Assembly: GCF_014805685.1 (NCBI RefSeq)
Contig: NC_060899.1
Span: 13,916,954 to 13,980,953, forward strand
From: Silurus meridionalis
Taxonomy: Eukaryota; Chordata; Actinopteri; Siluriformes; Siluridae
Length of the DNA stretch: 64,000 bases
Direction: 5' to 3'
Positions 43,487 through 54,184 of the stretch are shown piece after piece. Each line of letters begins with the position of its first letter. The first letter of the stretch is position 1. The translations under genes and the position numbers were made by a program. Below the pieces are notes generated by a model. The model searched no databases. It was given only the letters and a program-made list of their open reading frames with translations, and was not told where the DNA came from.

Positions 43487-44881
43487 GAATATATATATAT
43501 ATATATTCACATTTGGATGGTCATACTTTTTCGACGTTAGCCCTGTTAAACGGTAAAAAGTGCAACGTTTACCATACATAATATTCAGAAGATTTTGAGG
43601 TGGGTCATTCCAAAAAATTACTGCAAGTACACCAGCTTCACTGCCACACAGCGAGGCACTTTAGACTGTCGCATGCAAAATAGAATAAAAAAAAAAAACT
43701 AAACAAAAACGAAAGCGGGATTTCACAGTACGCAGAACACAGCGGTACGGCTCGACTGGCAGGCTTCGTTTTTTTTTTTTCTTCGTAAAATTTGGCACAA
43801 ATTCGTGATCGTGAACATCCTGTACAGCAAAGAGCGTAGCGACCACGTCAAAAAGTGCTGGAATTACAGCTACAAATAAGCCGCTTTGTACAAACTGCAT
43901 CTCCGTACAAAAAGGTAGCTTTTTTTTTTCTTTTCTCTGTTCAACGAAATTACGATTAGCAACATCGAAAAACTTTCAATTACAAAAAAAAAAAAAAAAA
44001 AAAAAAAGATCAAGTAATAAAAAAATGCTGATGCTGCAAAAGTATAATAAATTAACGATTTCTTTGAGAATAAAAAAAAAAAAAACATTGAAGAATTTCA
44101 CAGTTCCATTGTGCACAAACGTGTTGGGTGCAGAACGAAAAAAAAAAAAAATAATTCCAAGTCAGTGAGTGAGAGAGTGAAAGAGAGATAGAGAGAGAGG
44201 AAGAAGGAGGAGAGGAAAAACATCATTGTAAAACACAACAGTAAGCATTCGTCTGTGATTTGTGCTCATCATTAACATCGATGCGAAAGCTTTACCACTG
44301 AGGATCAACAAAACAAATAGTGAGATCAGACCAAAAAAAAAATACAAAATGGAAAAAGTGATCAAAAACATGCCCTCGAGAGGAATCAGTAGGTCAGACA
44401 TGAGTGCTGTGAGGGTGCGAGGCTGCGGCCTGTGCTCCTCTCCTCGTGCGCATGCTGCGAAATTCAACCCTTATCGGAGAAGTGCGGCAGAAGTGCTGCT
44501 TCGCGCGGAGCTGAGCGTTTCCCCAAACATCACGGGGAAAAAAAAACGTCCGTCTGTCCGTTTTTTGGTTTTAGACTTCCGACTGCGACTTTTCCGTCGT
44601 GTTCTGGAGCACTTCGTCAATTTGGTCGTCTTCTAGGACGACTAGATGGGGGAAAAAAACAGAGACGAAACATGTAAGATGGTGCAGGGATTCATTTCAG
44701 CAAATCACCAAATCTAACGATGTTTTCTTAATTATTAATAGTATCATTAATTAGATATTTTTACATTTTTATTGTTTTGTGATTATATACACAAAAAGTA
44801 AGACAGCAGTTACAGTTCGGTACATACAGTCTGTCTAAATCCCATAATCACAATCTCACTCTCAGCTCACTCTTTTCTCCA

Positions 44882-44912
<31 letters not shown>

Positions 44913-45966
44913 CATTATGTAATCTACCTAAATCCATCCCTCGACCTGACATTATCTTTCCAGACATTACAGCAACCACAGATGAGCAAATATGAGTAGA
45001 TAATAACATGCAGGCAGCACAAACACCGAGCAAACCGACTCGTATCACGTTTCCTCACGGCACATGCGTGTATGGAGAAAACCAGAAAAAAGCCTGCGTG
45101 GAGAAAGATGATGAAACATTGCTTTGGGAAAAAAATTAAATAAACAACTGATGCAAACTTAATTCAAGGCCGAATCGAGGCTGGCGTGTTTAATAATAAG
45201 TGCAACAAAAAAAAAAATACTACATAAAAGACGACATTTCTGCTTACCTACATTACCCACAATGCTCTCTGGGATTGTAGCGATAGTAGTAAAAGTGGGG
45301 GAAGTGCATCCTGCATTAGCCTAACGAGATGCAGCAGGGCTTTAGTCTTTTTTTTCTTTCAAACAGAACAGCATCCGAAGCGTTAACACGAAGCTTATCG
45401 TCGACCGCCAACACATTTCATTTGAGAAAAAAAAAATATACTTTTTTTTATTATTTAGCTGTGGTCAGCAATGTTACAGCACCCCTAGAGCACAGATTAT
45501 CAAGGGCCTTGCTCAAGGGCCCCAAGAGTGTCAGCTTGGCGATACCAGGGTTTAAACCCTCAACCTTTCCATTATTAACCATCCGTGTTTCAGGTTTCCT
45601 CAGCGTTCCGCAGGTTTTCTTTTCTAATCTATGGCCAACCTGCGTCTGTTAAAACTCCAGGGCTCTAGTAATAACTGGAGGAGTTGTGACGTCAGAGTGG
45701 GCCACATTTTTCTGTTTAAACTTATGCTAAGTGCATCAGGATAGTCAGGACTTCTGCCTTTAGAAAGGAGATGTAGTAAAACTCCTGAAAGTCTCCTCAC
45801 CTCGTTTGCTGCGTCCGATCTGTCCAAGCTTTGGAGGTCTTTTATTCTTCGTGGAGCTGAAGAAGTTGTTGGTGTTGTGCAGGCGGCAGGTGAGGGACAT
45901 CTGCTCCTGGTCCCCATCGTTTCCGTACCGACTTATGTTCTCCTCATAAGGCAACACCTGCGACAT
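43481..45966 (-). CDS. camk2n1: Calcium/calmodulin-dependent protein kinase II inhibitor 1 (camk2n1) with 3'UTR
   Basis: Coding exons are 45966-45801 and 44641-44571. They join through a split Val codon into a 78-residue protein, the usual length for this family. It begins MSQVLPYEENISRYGND. The core NKRPPKLGQIGRSKR sits at the exon junction, followed by VVLEDDQIDEVLQNTTEKSQ. CAMK2N1 binds the catalytic face of activated CaMKII and inhibits it, mostly in neurons. The core is closer to CAMK2N1 (NTNNFF, GRSKR) than to CAMK2N2. The start at 45966 follows homology; an in-frame ATG 13 codons upstream lacks family similarity. The 3'UTR may extend to the polyA signal near 43486; that part is inference. 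Confidence 0.95.
43981..44008. repeat. Poly-A run (poly-T in the camk2n1 transcript)
   Basis: About 24 consecutive A. Further A-runs lie at 44071-44085 and 44139-44151. They fall in the presumed camk2n1 3'UTR. Confidence 0.9.
44571..44641 (-). CDS. camk2n1: camk2n1 coding exon 2
   Basis: The acceptor is ccccatctag, then the end of the split Val codon, VLEDDQIDEVLQNTTEKSQS and EV, stop at 44571-44573. It holds the C-terminal half of the inhibitory segment. Confidence 0.94.
44882..44909. repeat. (TG)n microsatellite in the camk2n1 intron
   Basis: About 14 TG units. Confidence 0.95.
45455..45585 (-). repeat. SINE-like copy in the camk2n1 intron
   Basis: It contains 'gggccttgctcaagggcccc' and 'gataccagggtttaaaccct' (B-box-like in reverse), matching the other SINE copies. 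Confidence 0.65.
45801..45966 (-). CDS. camk2n1: camk2n1 coding exon 1
   Basis: ATG at 45966 in the context acc-ATG-t. The 55 codons plus one base end at the donor g|gtgagg. It encodes MSQVLPYEEN through KLGQIGRSKR. Confidence 0.95.
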
Positions 45967-46199
45967 GGTTCTCTCTCTCCGTCTAAACACCAAGCCAACA
46001 TTCAAAATACACCTTCAACTTCATCTTTAAGCCAAATGAATAAAAGAAAAACAAGCTGAAATACCGAAAAGAGCCTTCAAATGATATTATTTGTTTGTAT
46101 TTACCCTCAAACCTCCTCAGGTGTTTCAGCGTTTCGGCCACAGAGCAGCTCCTACAGCCAGAGAAAGCACGTGGTGCACGGAGACTGCATCAAAATAAA

Positions 46200-46330
46200 A
46201 TCTGCCCTCCCACGCGCGGATTCGCCGGACCACCCGCCCGCCCAGCCAATCAGATTCGCTTCGTGACGACGGCGACCCAATAGCAATGCAGGTAGGCGGG
46301 ATTTCACGGATCCAGCCAATCAACGCGCGG
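46200..46330 (-). promoter_or_regulatory. camk2n1 promoter: CpG-rich with three CCAAT boxes
   Basis: The 46195-46330 stretch is CpG-dense relative to the surroundings. It holds CCAAT at 46246-46250, 46277-46281 and 46316-46320, spaced 31 and 39 bases (CCAAT/NF-Y spacing). A TGACG half-CRE lies near 46264. Position just upstream of the coding exon supports a promoter; the TSS is unknown. Confidence 0.6.
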
Positions 46331-46564
46331 CATATCCCATTCTTCCTGGAGTACGGATTCAACACAACACGTCTCCGTAATGCCCCCTATTCCTACTAAT
46401 CTAGTGCACTGTGGGGCATCTGTACTCATTACAGCGCGTTTACTGCGCACCTTTATCTTCTACCCATGAAGCTTCCAAGTGTTTAAACACAAAACAAAAC
46501 ATAGAAAAACAAAGAAATCAGTGAATAATAATTGTAACAATAATAAATGCATGCACTTCTACAA

Positions 46565-46700
46565 TTATTATGAGTTCAAATCAAAGCCACACCAAGCTGC
46601 CACTCCTGGGCCCCTGAGCAAGGCCCCTAACCCCATAGCTGCTTAGTTGTATAAAGAGACAAGTGTAAAAAATATAGCAAAAAAGGTGACAAATACATTT
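46565..46700 (+). repeat. SINE-like fragment
   Basis: 'gagttcaaatcaaagccaca', 'ccactcctgggcccctgagc' and 'aaggcccctaacccc' match the copy at 48885-49060. Confidence 0.65.
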
Positions 46701-46829
46701 TCACAGCACTGTATGTACACACACACACACATTTATTTATTTTTGCTTTCTTTGTTTTAATATAAAGACAAAAAGAACATAAATGTCAGACTTGTTACAT
46801 CTTTAATGTGATATTTTAACAAACAAAAA

Positions 46830-47780
46830 TCCACAGAAAAAAAAAGAATTGTATAATTTTAAATAAAAAACACTACAACACCCTGATTGAGTCTGAAGTC
46901 TGAACACCACTCCCAATTAATACTATGTGGAAGCACGTTTTGCCTTCATTAAAGCATCAACTCTTTGTGAAAAAAGTTTCTATAAATGTCACATATCTAG
47001 AACTTGAGATTTGATCCCACTCTTTGCGAAAAGGTTACGAGGGGATCTCTTGCGTACGGCTCTTTGTTGATCAATCCATAGGTTTTCGATTGGGATTGAG
47101 GTCTTGTTATTTCTATCTTTATATTTAAAAAACCTGCAGATTTTTCAATCCACTGTATGTATGTGTACATCATTAAAACAACATTTAAAAAATCACCATC
47201 AAACTCACATGCATAGTGATCCTCGCAAAAGCATTTACCCCTTTGACATCCTGGAAGTGGAATGCACTCTCTGTTTTCATAAATATTCCTGATATAAATT
47301 CTCACAAATACATTTTCCAGTTTGCTTGTATAGGAATATAAGGTAAATTATGGATCTAATTTCCAAGCAGATGCATGTGTTGCTTTTAACTATTTTAGAG
47401 TATAGTTTAATGTTACATCAAGTATCCTTAAAGCTCAATTATGAATTTAATTTTTATATATTATATGTATATATAAAATATATCAACATTTTCAGAAGCT
47501 TTACCAGAAGTTTGCTACCTTTATTTTCTGAAACTGTGGATTAAAATATTCAAGTGAAGCAGGTCTATATCTGGATTCTCGAGAACGTTACAAAATCAAG
47601 AAACAAGAATTTCAGGGTGTCCAGACTTCTGTCTGCTTCTGTTAGAACACTACACATAACCTGGGTCCCAGAAAATACAAATCCAGTTCATCACCATTTC
47701 AGGTTATTACAGTATAAAATGTACTGAAGTTTAAGAGGGAGGGGCTAATACTTATGCAATGCCCTGTATATACTAGTTAG
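46830..47780 (-). mobile_element. Decayed DNA transposon of unassigned family
   Basis: Phrases 'caccctgattgagtctgaag', 'gtggaagcacgttttgcctt', 'ggttttcgattgggattgag' and the right end 'cttatgcaatgccctgtata' are typical of old DNA-transposon copies in fish. No ORF of transposase length. Family and exact ends are uncertain. Confidence 0.45.
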
Positions 47781-48195
47781 ACAGCGCCCTCTTCTGGTCA
47801 CTGAGTTTTATTGAAAAGCCCTTCATCACAAACGTGCTGTAGATTCAGAAAACAAACCATAATTTAAATGAAAACACATTGATCAGCCTCTCATTTTTTC
47901 TATTTCTCTCAGCTGGCCCGTTCACTTCTACTGCTCTTCTCTTAAGAAAAAAGAGGGTAGCGCTACGATGATACAGAAATCAAATCATATTTACCTTTTA
48001 TTTTCTGGCTCAACCGACACGCCCTTTTCTTTTTGAAGAGGGAGTGGGCGGGGCGAAGCAAATGTGTTAAAGCTTAAAGCATTACAAAACTGCACCTTCA
48101 AACAGTCTTTAACACAAATAGGGTGATGATTATTTAGAAATAAAACATAAAACAGGTAAAAATAATGAACAAGTGATGTCACCAAGCCGGAGTCA

Positions 48196-48605
48196 ATTAA
48201 AAGGTGGTGTCAAGTTTCCAGACAAATTTTGTAACACGCCGACAGATGGCAGCACTAGGCTGCACGCACAGTCACAAGGAGCACCGACCGGTGCCAAAGT
48301 CGGTGTGCCAAAAGTCCTTTGACATTGTAAACTGTGCAACTGGTGCTATTCTTACCATGTGTGTTACCACTTCTGCTACTCTGGCTACATGCGGACTCGG
48401 TCACGGAGCTCTTCTAAAACACGAGTATCTCGCCGGAAACAACACGATCCAGGATTTCGCTCTCTTTCCGAATTGCCGTTTTGACACCATCACGGGGATC
48501 CAGCATGAATCCCAGACAGTGCTTGACACACTTCAAAAAAGAAGACTTCCAGAATTTTTAACATGGATAAAGAAATTTCGATTTGATACCACCTCATATT
48601 TATAT
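48196..48605 (+). mobile_element. Internally deleted mariner-like element
   Basis: The frame at 48409-48580 reads GALLKHEYLAGNNTIQ, DFALFPN, RFDTITGIQHESQTVLDTLQ and FLTWIKKF. These line up with the C-terminal part of mariner transposases (the FLAKNN...DFFLFPKLK...RFxxxxxIxxES...L..L block). The N-terminal and catalytic parts are missing. The ends carry imperfect inverted repeats: aaggtggtgtcaag near 48201-48214 and tttgataccacct near 48582-48594. The ORF spans 48204-48638, but it is a pseudogene. Confidence 0.6.
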
Positions 48606-48884
48606 CAATTACCAAAGTGTTTTTTTTTCCCCACGTAAACATGAACTATGATCTACTTTTCACTGTTTATATGTACATTCCATGCTGATGAACCTCTGTA
48701 TTGTACTGTACATGTTGTAATAGTAGTAGTAGTAGGTAGTGCTGACACTGGAGACTCCTTCCATAAGCCTCCGCTTATAGAACACTTATAGAATCATCCA
48801 TATCAACCATTAGAGGGTTTTTGTTAAATCAAGAAAATACTATTTATCATATATATGTAGTTACTATGTAAACGACTTAGGTGG

Positions 48885-49060
48885 AAGCTTAGTGTTTAAG
48901 GCATTGAAATCTGAAGGCAGTGAGTTCTAATCCATGTCACATCAAGCTGCCACTCCTGGGCCCCTGAGCAAGGCCCTTAACCCTACAGCTGTTTTGTTGC
49001 ATGAACGAGGTAAATATAAGTTGCTTTGGATACGGGCGTTCACCGAATGCCTTAAATACA
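48885..49060 (+). repeat. tRNA-derived SINE copy
   Basis: The copy runs from 'cttagtgtttaaggcattga' through 'gccactcctgggcccctgag' to the tail 'gatacgggcgttcaccgaat'. One of the more complete copies. Confidence 0.75.
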
Positions 49061-49926
49061 AACTTGCGATTTTCCATGAAGTTGACGCTACAATCAGCGC
49101 TGTTGATTTAGTAAACAAGACACTGTTTAACCAATCAAATACGAGAAGACTCCGAAAGCTCCACCTCTGTCTCTAGGGGTACCTGATGTAGACACAGAGC
49201 TTCCACGAGCTGATTGGCTCTTCACATTTCAGCGTATAAACATTTCTTCTGAAAATCAGAATCACTATGCTTGAAAAAGCGAACTGAATCGTTAGAAAGG
49301 GATTTTTTTGTGTTGTAGATGAACGTGTAATGTTTGTACAATCGTTGAGATGTTTTCGTGGTCAACAAAGCTTTATTGAATTTCTTGTCTTTTATTTTAT
49401 AACAGAAATGAACTCAAGCATCATTTTAAAGCCTTTGAACGGAAAAAAAATCAGTTGAACACGTATAGATTTGTTGTGTCGAGGTTTATGCAAATCATAA
49501 ACGTTCATTCTATCACAACGTTGACACACAGTCACAGAAGAAAACGCTTTCAGCAGCCCAGGAAACCAGTCCATGGCTTTTTGTCTCTCTGTCATGGAAG
49601 TGCTGCTTGTAGGATAAGTGCTTTCATTCCCATCTAAAAAGTCCAGCTTGGTATCAGAGGTGGTGATCAACCTGAAAAATCCATCTTGTTAAAATTTCAT
49701 TCGCCTTCCACGTCTCCTCTGCAGCCCTGAAAGCAGGAACGCTGTTCTGAAACCGGTTACAACCGCCTGCTACTACTGACTCAGTCATTTTATACGTTTT
49801 ATCACGTTAGTTCATGTGCAAAAAAGCCAAGTGATTGAAGAATTTCCTGATTTCCACCACAAACAGTAGTGAGCTATTTAACTATATATATTTCAATATT
49901 TTAATTTAGTAATCATCAGCTGTATA

Positions 49927-49932
49927 TTTATT
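49927..49932 (-). other. Candidate polyA signal for mul1
   Basis: Plus-strand TTTATT reads AATAAA on the minus strand, about 430 bases after the stop codon. It lies immediately beyond the Tc1 remnant at 49937-50247. Confidence 0.4.
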
Positions 49933-49936
49933 CGTA

Positions 49937-50247
49937 AACTAAATGAACAAACGTATTTGGACCCCTCACTTTTCCACTCAAGTCTTTTTGGATGTAGTAG
50001 AATTCATTTTTCCCTTCGCTTGAACTAGGAGACTCAAATGTTCCACCATGACCAAAGCCAGCTCCATGAAGATATGCTTTACATGGGTTGGAGTGGAAGA
50101 TCTCCTGCTTTAAAGCTCTGATTTTTCTGCCTGAATGAGCACCGATCTCCACAAAATCTTGTGGAACATCTGAGAAGAACGGAGGAGCAAACGGAGAATC
50201 GGTGTGAAATCCAATAGTGAGGTGTCCACAAACTGCCCATAGAGTGA
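49937..50247 (+). mobile_element. Tc1-like copy (family A) within the presumed mul1 3'UTR
   Basis: The termini 'aatgaacaaacgtatttgga' and 'ccacaaactgcccatagagt' flank 'agccagctccatgaagatat' and 'gagcaccgatctccacaaaa'. The middle is deleted. It is antisense to mul1. Confidence 0.7.
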
Positions 50248-50361
50248 ATATGATAAAGAGATTGATTACAGATTTGGTGAAAATGAGAGTAGCACCTACC
50301 CACCATGTTAGAAAATGGTCACATATTTGAACTTGAAATTTGAGCAGCACAATATAATCGT

Positions 50362-51079
50362 TTAGCTGAGGTACAGAGGCACCACACGGTCTATAGCGGC
50401 CCTGCAAATGAGGCACTTTTTGGGCAGGGGCAGTGCGTCGTAACACTGCCAGCATGCGCACACATGGCCGCATTCGAGAAAAACGCATGAGCGCTGCTGG
50501 CTCAGGCACACAACGCACGCTCCGACGTGCATGACCTCATCATCTCCGCCAATCATCCTCCTCCTCAGCTCTTCAAACTCCTCCATTATCTCGCGCTCCT
50601 TCTTCTTTTCCTTTTCCCGGCTGTACCGCCGCCACAGCACGTACACCAGCGTAGCACATGCTGCCAGACCCATGAGTGCCGTCAGAATGCCATAAAACCT
50701 CGCTCTGCTCTTGCAGGTCTCGAGCAGTGTCTCGTAATCCAGGCTGCTCAAGACGTAGCGCAATCCCTGTTTTGGAGGCTGCAGGCGCAACTGACCGCCG
50801 TCCATCACAAGTTCTCCGACGCCGGTGATGCCCGCTCCGAGCCGCAGCATCTCCTCCATCTCGGTCACGCCCTGGGGCCACTCGCCGCTCAGGAAGTGGC
50901 CTAGGATGCTGGTGAAGGAGCTCGTGGCTGGGTGGAATTTCTCATACGTTTTTTCCAGGTCGATCTCGGCGTCCATGGGGCGGAACACGCGCACGGTGGT
51001 TTTGATGGCGTCGCAATGCGACGCGAGGTCAAAGGGTACGGTTTTGGTGTGCTGGTGGATGAGCTTCTCGTTGTTAAAC
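50362..51079 (-). CDS. mul1: mul1 exon 4 (BAM domain end, TM2, RING)
   Basis: The acceptor is tttatcag; one base completes Trp. The 238 codons that follow run FNNEKLIHQHTKTVPFD to RVVPLYLS, stop at 50362-50364. The coding strand is GC-rich compared with the surroundings. Confidence 0.97.
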
Positions 51080-51996
51080 CTGATAAAAGTCAATTTTAGT
51101 GCGTTTTTTTTTTTCTTTCACGAAAATTTAAGTAAATTTTTTTAAAATTTGTTCAACAATAAGTGTTTACCAAAGATGACTGGTCTGATTCCTCATCATC
51201 GTCTTCTCCTTCAGCGTCAGTCTGGCGATCACGCCTTGGCAGCCGCCTACAAACTGACTGTTCAAGGTCTCCTTAACGGAACGAACAACTCCTAAAGAGA
51301 CGCGACAGAAGACGCTCCAATGAGGAAACATTCAAGACAGAATAAAATATGAGGAATAGAGGTCGACCGATACGGGTTTTTTCTCTGGCCCATGCCGATA
51401 TATTATGCCAATTTTTTTTTTTGCCGATAACAATACAGCTCCAAAAAGTTCTCATTCTCTCTCCAAGAGTGCCATCAGATTTAAAATGAAAAAAAAAAAA
51501 TTTCCATTATTTCCAATTTAAAAAAAATGTAACTGATGATTAAAGATGGAATGCACCGATAGATCGGTCGACCTCTAATTAGGAATATGTAAGAATACAG
51601 GGTCGATTATTGGCCCTGACTCAATCCCTCAAGTCCTTCAATCCCTCTTTTCCTCCTCTGATGACTTGTTTACAGCACAACTGTTGTCACACACTTCATC
51701 TAATATTCATTGGTACCTTGGATAACAGCGTAGGGGATACATTTCCCTGGAGCTTCAGCGAGGATGTTCAGCAAATCTTGATCTAATGAGATTTTCTTGG
51801 CTTCCTGTTGATTAGAATACAATCAGATGCTTTTTTTCTTCGGTCAAAACAAACCTTTTGCGAAGTTCTTACTTACTCTTAATCTGGCAACACTGCTGTT
51901 CTTGTTCCTGTACAGCCAGTAGAAGAAAGCGGTGAGAGCTGAACTGGTGGCCAGCAGCAAAACCTGGTTTGTAGAAGGTACGCCATTCGAGTCCAT
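50362..51996 (-). CDS. mul1: Mitochondrial E3 ubiquitin/SUMO ligase 1 (mul1)
   Basis: The four exons 51996-51877, 51804-51717, 51291-51171 and 51079-50362 join into 348 residues (human about 352). MUL1 (MULAN/MAPL) is an outer mitochondrial membrane ligase that ubiquitinates or SUMOylates regulators of fission and fusion. Visible parts: a first membrane segment about residues 12-28 (VLLLATSSALTAFFYWL); a BAM/GIDE-type intermembrane domain with KCIPYAVIQG and RLQPPKQGLRYVLSS; a second membrane segment about 240-258 (ILTALMGLAACATLVYVLW); and a C-terminal RING with CVVC, CGHVCACWQC and CLIC. The RING is a C3HC4 pattern with all zinc ligands present. It ends VVPLYLS, like the human VIPLYNS. All four exon junctions agree in phase. 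Which teleost paralogue (mul1a or mul1b) is undecided. Confidence 0.97.
51171..51291 (-). CDS. mul1: mul1 exon 3
   Basis: The acceptor is ctctttag and the donor tg|gtaaac. It encodes VVRSVKETLNSQFVGGCQGV and KEKTMMRNQTSHL, matching human AVRSVKETLNSQF. Confidence 0.96.
51357..51577. mobile_element. MITE with perfect 15-bp inverted termini in mul1 intron 2
   Basis: TAGAGGTCGACCGAT at 51357-51371 and its exact reverse complement at 51563-51577 bound a 221-bp, AT-rich, non-coding element. The repeated CCGATA phrases inside match a known style of teleost non-autonomous transposon. A related core occurs inside 18612-19262. Confidence 0.8.
51717..51804 (-). CDS. mul1: mul1 exon 2
   Basis: The acceptor is atcaacag and the donor g|gtacca. 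It encodes EAKKISLDQDLLNILAEAPG and KCIPYAVIQ, matching the human KCVPYAVIEG block. Confidence 0.96.
51877..51996 (-). CDS. mul1: mul1 exon 1 with start codon
   Basis: ATG at 51996; 40 codons; donor aga|gtaagt. It encodes MDSNGVPSTNQVLLLATSSA and LTAFFYWLYRN, containing the first membrane anchor. Confidence 0.94.
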
Positions 51997-52084
51997 TTCT
52001 TTTTAAATTAAAAACACGGAAAAGCGTATCAATCGTATTTATCTGGTAATAATCGTAAATATAAAAAACCAACACGTGAGTCCC

Positions 52085-52195
52085 AACATGGTTTACATTT
52101 AGAGAGTTGACCACTTTGTGACTGGGGGAACATTTTTATTACAAATTTAGCTCCTTCCTGACACCTGATACAGATCTCCTGCTCCTCTTATCACC
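52085..52195. repeat. Duplicated segment, copy 1 (mate at 54880-55030)
   Basis: 'gagttgaccactttgtgact' and 'gatacagatctcctgctcct' (followed by ct) occur here and again at 54898-55025. The copies differ by small insertions. Confidence 0.75.
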
Positions 52196-53090
52196 AGTCC
52201 CTAATGTTCCCGAAAAACAGGCATTGATCATCGTTAACAAACACCGATGGAAACTTTTCCCAACATTTAATCTACATTTTTAGCAAGGACTAATCCCGAC
52301 CGTTCCTGTTGACCAATCGCTAATGTCCTTTATTCCAGACGACCAAACACTGATCACCACCGGTCCCAAGAACCAATCACCATAGTCTTTCTCACTCTTT
52401 TGGCTTTGTTTTTAACTCTCTGTAAACATTTCCTCTGTGTTTTTCTTCCAACCACTCGTCACTTTCGCTTCTTCTCTTTCGGTAAAAAACGTTAGACTAA
52501 ACCTCAAAGTGTCAAAAATCTTTCCGCTTCACGCAACACGACTTGAATTGCTGTGCTCATTTGCATAGCAAATACTATGCAAATTAAATTTGTGATGTCA
52601 CCAGGTGACTCAAGATCACATTAGATACTTGATAAAATATAAATGACACTGATTTCTCCATGGCAAAATTGAACAGCTGAACATTTTCAGTTTGAGCTGA
52701 AAATTGTTATTTCTCTAATATTAAAACTAGATAATGTTTTAATATCATATACACGAGCTGCACTTTATAAATATATCATTCGTGCTATTTGCATTATTTC
52801 AGTTTCGGGCTGAAGTAGCAACAAATATGTCTCTTTTTTATTCACATTATAATAAAACAATTGAACATATTATTTATAAAAACAAATAAATAAAAGAAAA
52901 GCTGAATCCCATTCACTCTGATGTAACAGGATACTCGCCTATTAGCTTTAGCTTGTTAGCTTGTCGTTCCCAACTGACTATCTGAATGCTAGGCTAACAT
53001 TTCATTCGCACTGTTTTTATTTAAAGAATAAACAAACAAACAAATTTATGTTGTGTTTCTATTGACATTTCTTTCTGGTTTTTACCCAAA
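52130..53090. other. Region upstream of mul1
   Basis: AT-rich, no coding signal. It holds an inverted pair of octamers, ATTTGCAT (52559) and ATGCAAAT (52577), and a CRE-like TGATGTCA (52593). Whether this is the mul1 promoter is not known. Confidence 0.4.
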
Positions 53091-53344
53091 ACGCCTACAA
53101 TTGTCCATTTAACATCAACATCTCTCTGAATCCAGTAACTTCCCCAAAGATCTCCACCGGGTCTGTCCCAATTCGAACATGTAGTACACCTAGGTGTAGA
53201 ATGCACCTATTTAGGGAACGAGCTGTTTTTGTAATGCGGCCCTTGATTCTTCTTCTGTGGAAATGAAGGTGTGATGTCAGTGCCACCTTGTGGTATGGAA
53301 AGTGAAGTACATGCAGATTGTTACTATTGATGCTAGATGAAGTG

Positions 53345-53505
53345 ATCGAAGTGTCGAAAGATCGTAAATTTAAATCCCAGTAACAACAATCTACCACTGA
53401 TGGGCCCCTTAGCAAGGCCCCTAACCCTACTTGCTCAGTTTTACGAATGACATATTTTATAAGTCGCTCTGGTTGAAGAGCGTCTGCTAAAATGTTGTCT
53501 GTCTG
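53345..53505 (+). repeat. tRNA-derived SINE copy
   Basis: It contains 'ccactgatgggccccttagc', 'aaggcccctaaccctacttg' and the tail 'gaagagcgtctgctaaaatg'. Confidence 0.7.
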
Positions 53506-54184
53506 AATTCGACAGATGTTTCCAACAGGCTCTGCGGAAATGTCCTTTAAAATAACGTCATTTATTTCATTTGTATTTTTTAAATAAATGTACATGCATG
53601 CAGAACTACTTACACAGTAAATGTTCATACATACAACCCCAAACTACAGCTCATGGTAAAGAGATGATGGTGAATATACAGTGATTCTGCTTGTAGTATT
53701 GTAAGTATAGTTTCTTTTGATGCTTTATGGTTGTTTTATGACCTGCCAAAACACCTTTGCTTCATATGTAAATTGAAATCTGTCCATTTTTAATTGTATT
53801 GTATAAAAAAACAAAAACTAAGATTACAAGTCGTAGCAATACAAGAATAAAGTCGATATTTTGAGAAATAAAATATTACCACTTTAATCTCATATTGCTA
53901 CGACGTTATTCTATAAAATTCTATATAATTCTATAAATTCTATAGTGTCTATGACGTGTCACTATAACCCATCGTAGTTTATGTCTATTTTAATGTCTGT
54001 TTATTTATTTATTTTTGATCATTTATTTTTGGTGAGCTGTACTGTATAGACGCTTGAGCATTCTCCAAATGTTTTCCAGATGGAGTGTGTTGACCTGTTG
54101 CTCAGTAAACAGGATGTAACGATGAGTCTGGATGCTTTTTTTTTAAATAGCTCTGGTGTTTCATACATCTTCTACCTTCTGTCT

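Larger units (their letters stand above)
46385..49926. other. Intergenic region between camk2n1 and mul1
   Basis: About 3.5 kb without a supported gene. It contains SINE copies, a decayed transposon (46830-47780) and a mariner remnant (48196-48605). Confidence 0.7.

Noticed and set aside
48204..48638. 144-codon ORF as a possible host gene
   Set aside because: Its C-terminal half aligns by eye with mariner transposase and it is bounded by inverted repeats. Treated as a transposon remnant.
50527..50904. 125-codon plus-strand ORF
   Set aside because: Antisense shadow of mul1 exon 4.
53095..53628. 177-codon reverse-strand ORF
   Set aside because: It overlaps a SINE copy in antisense and has no known domain.
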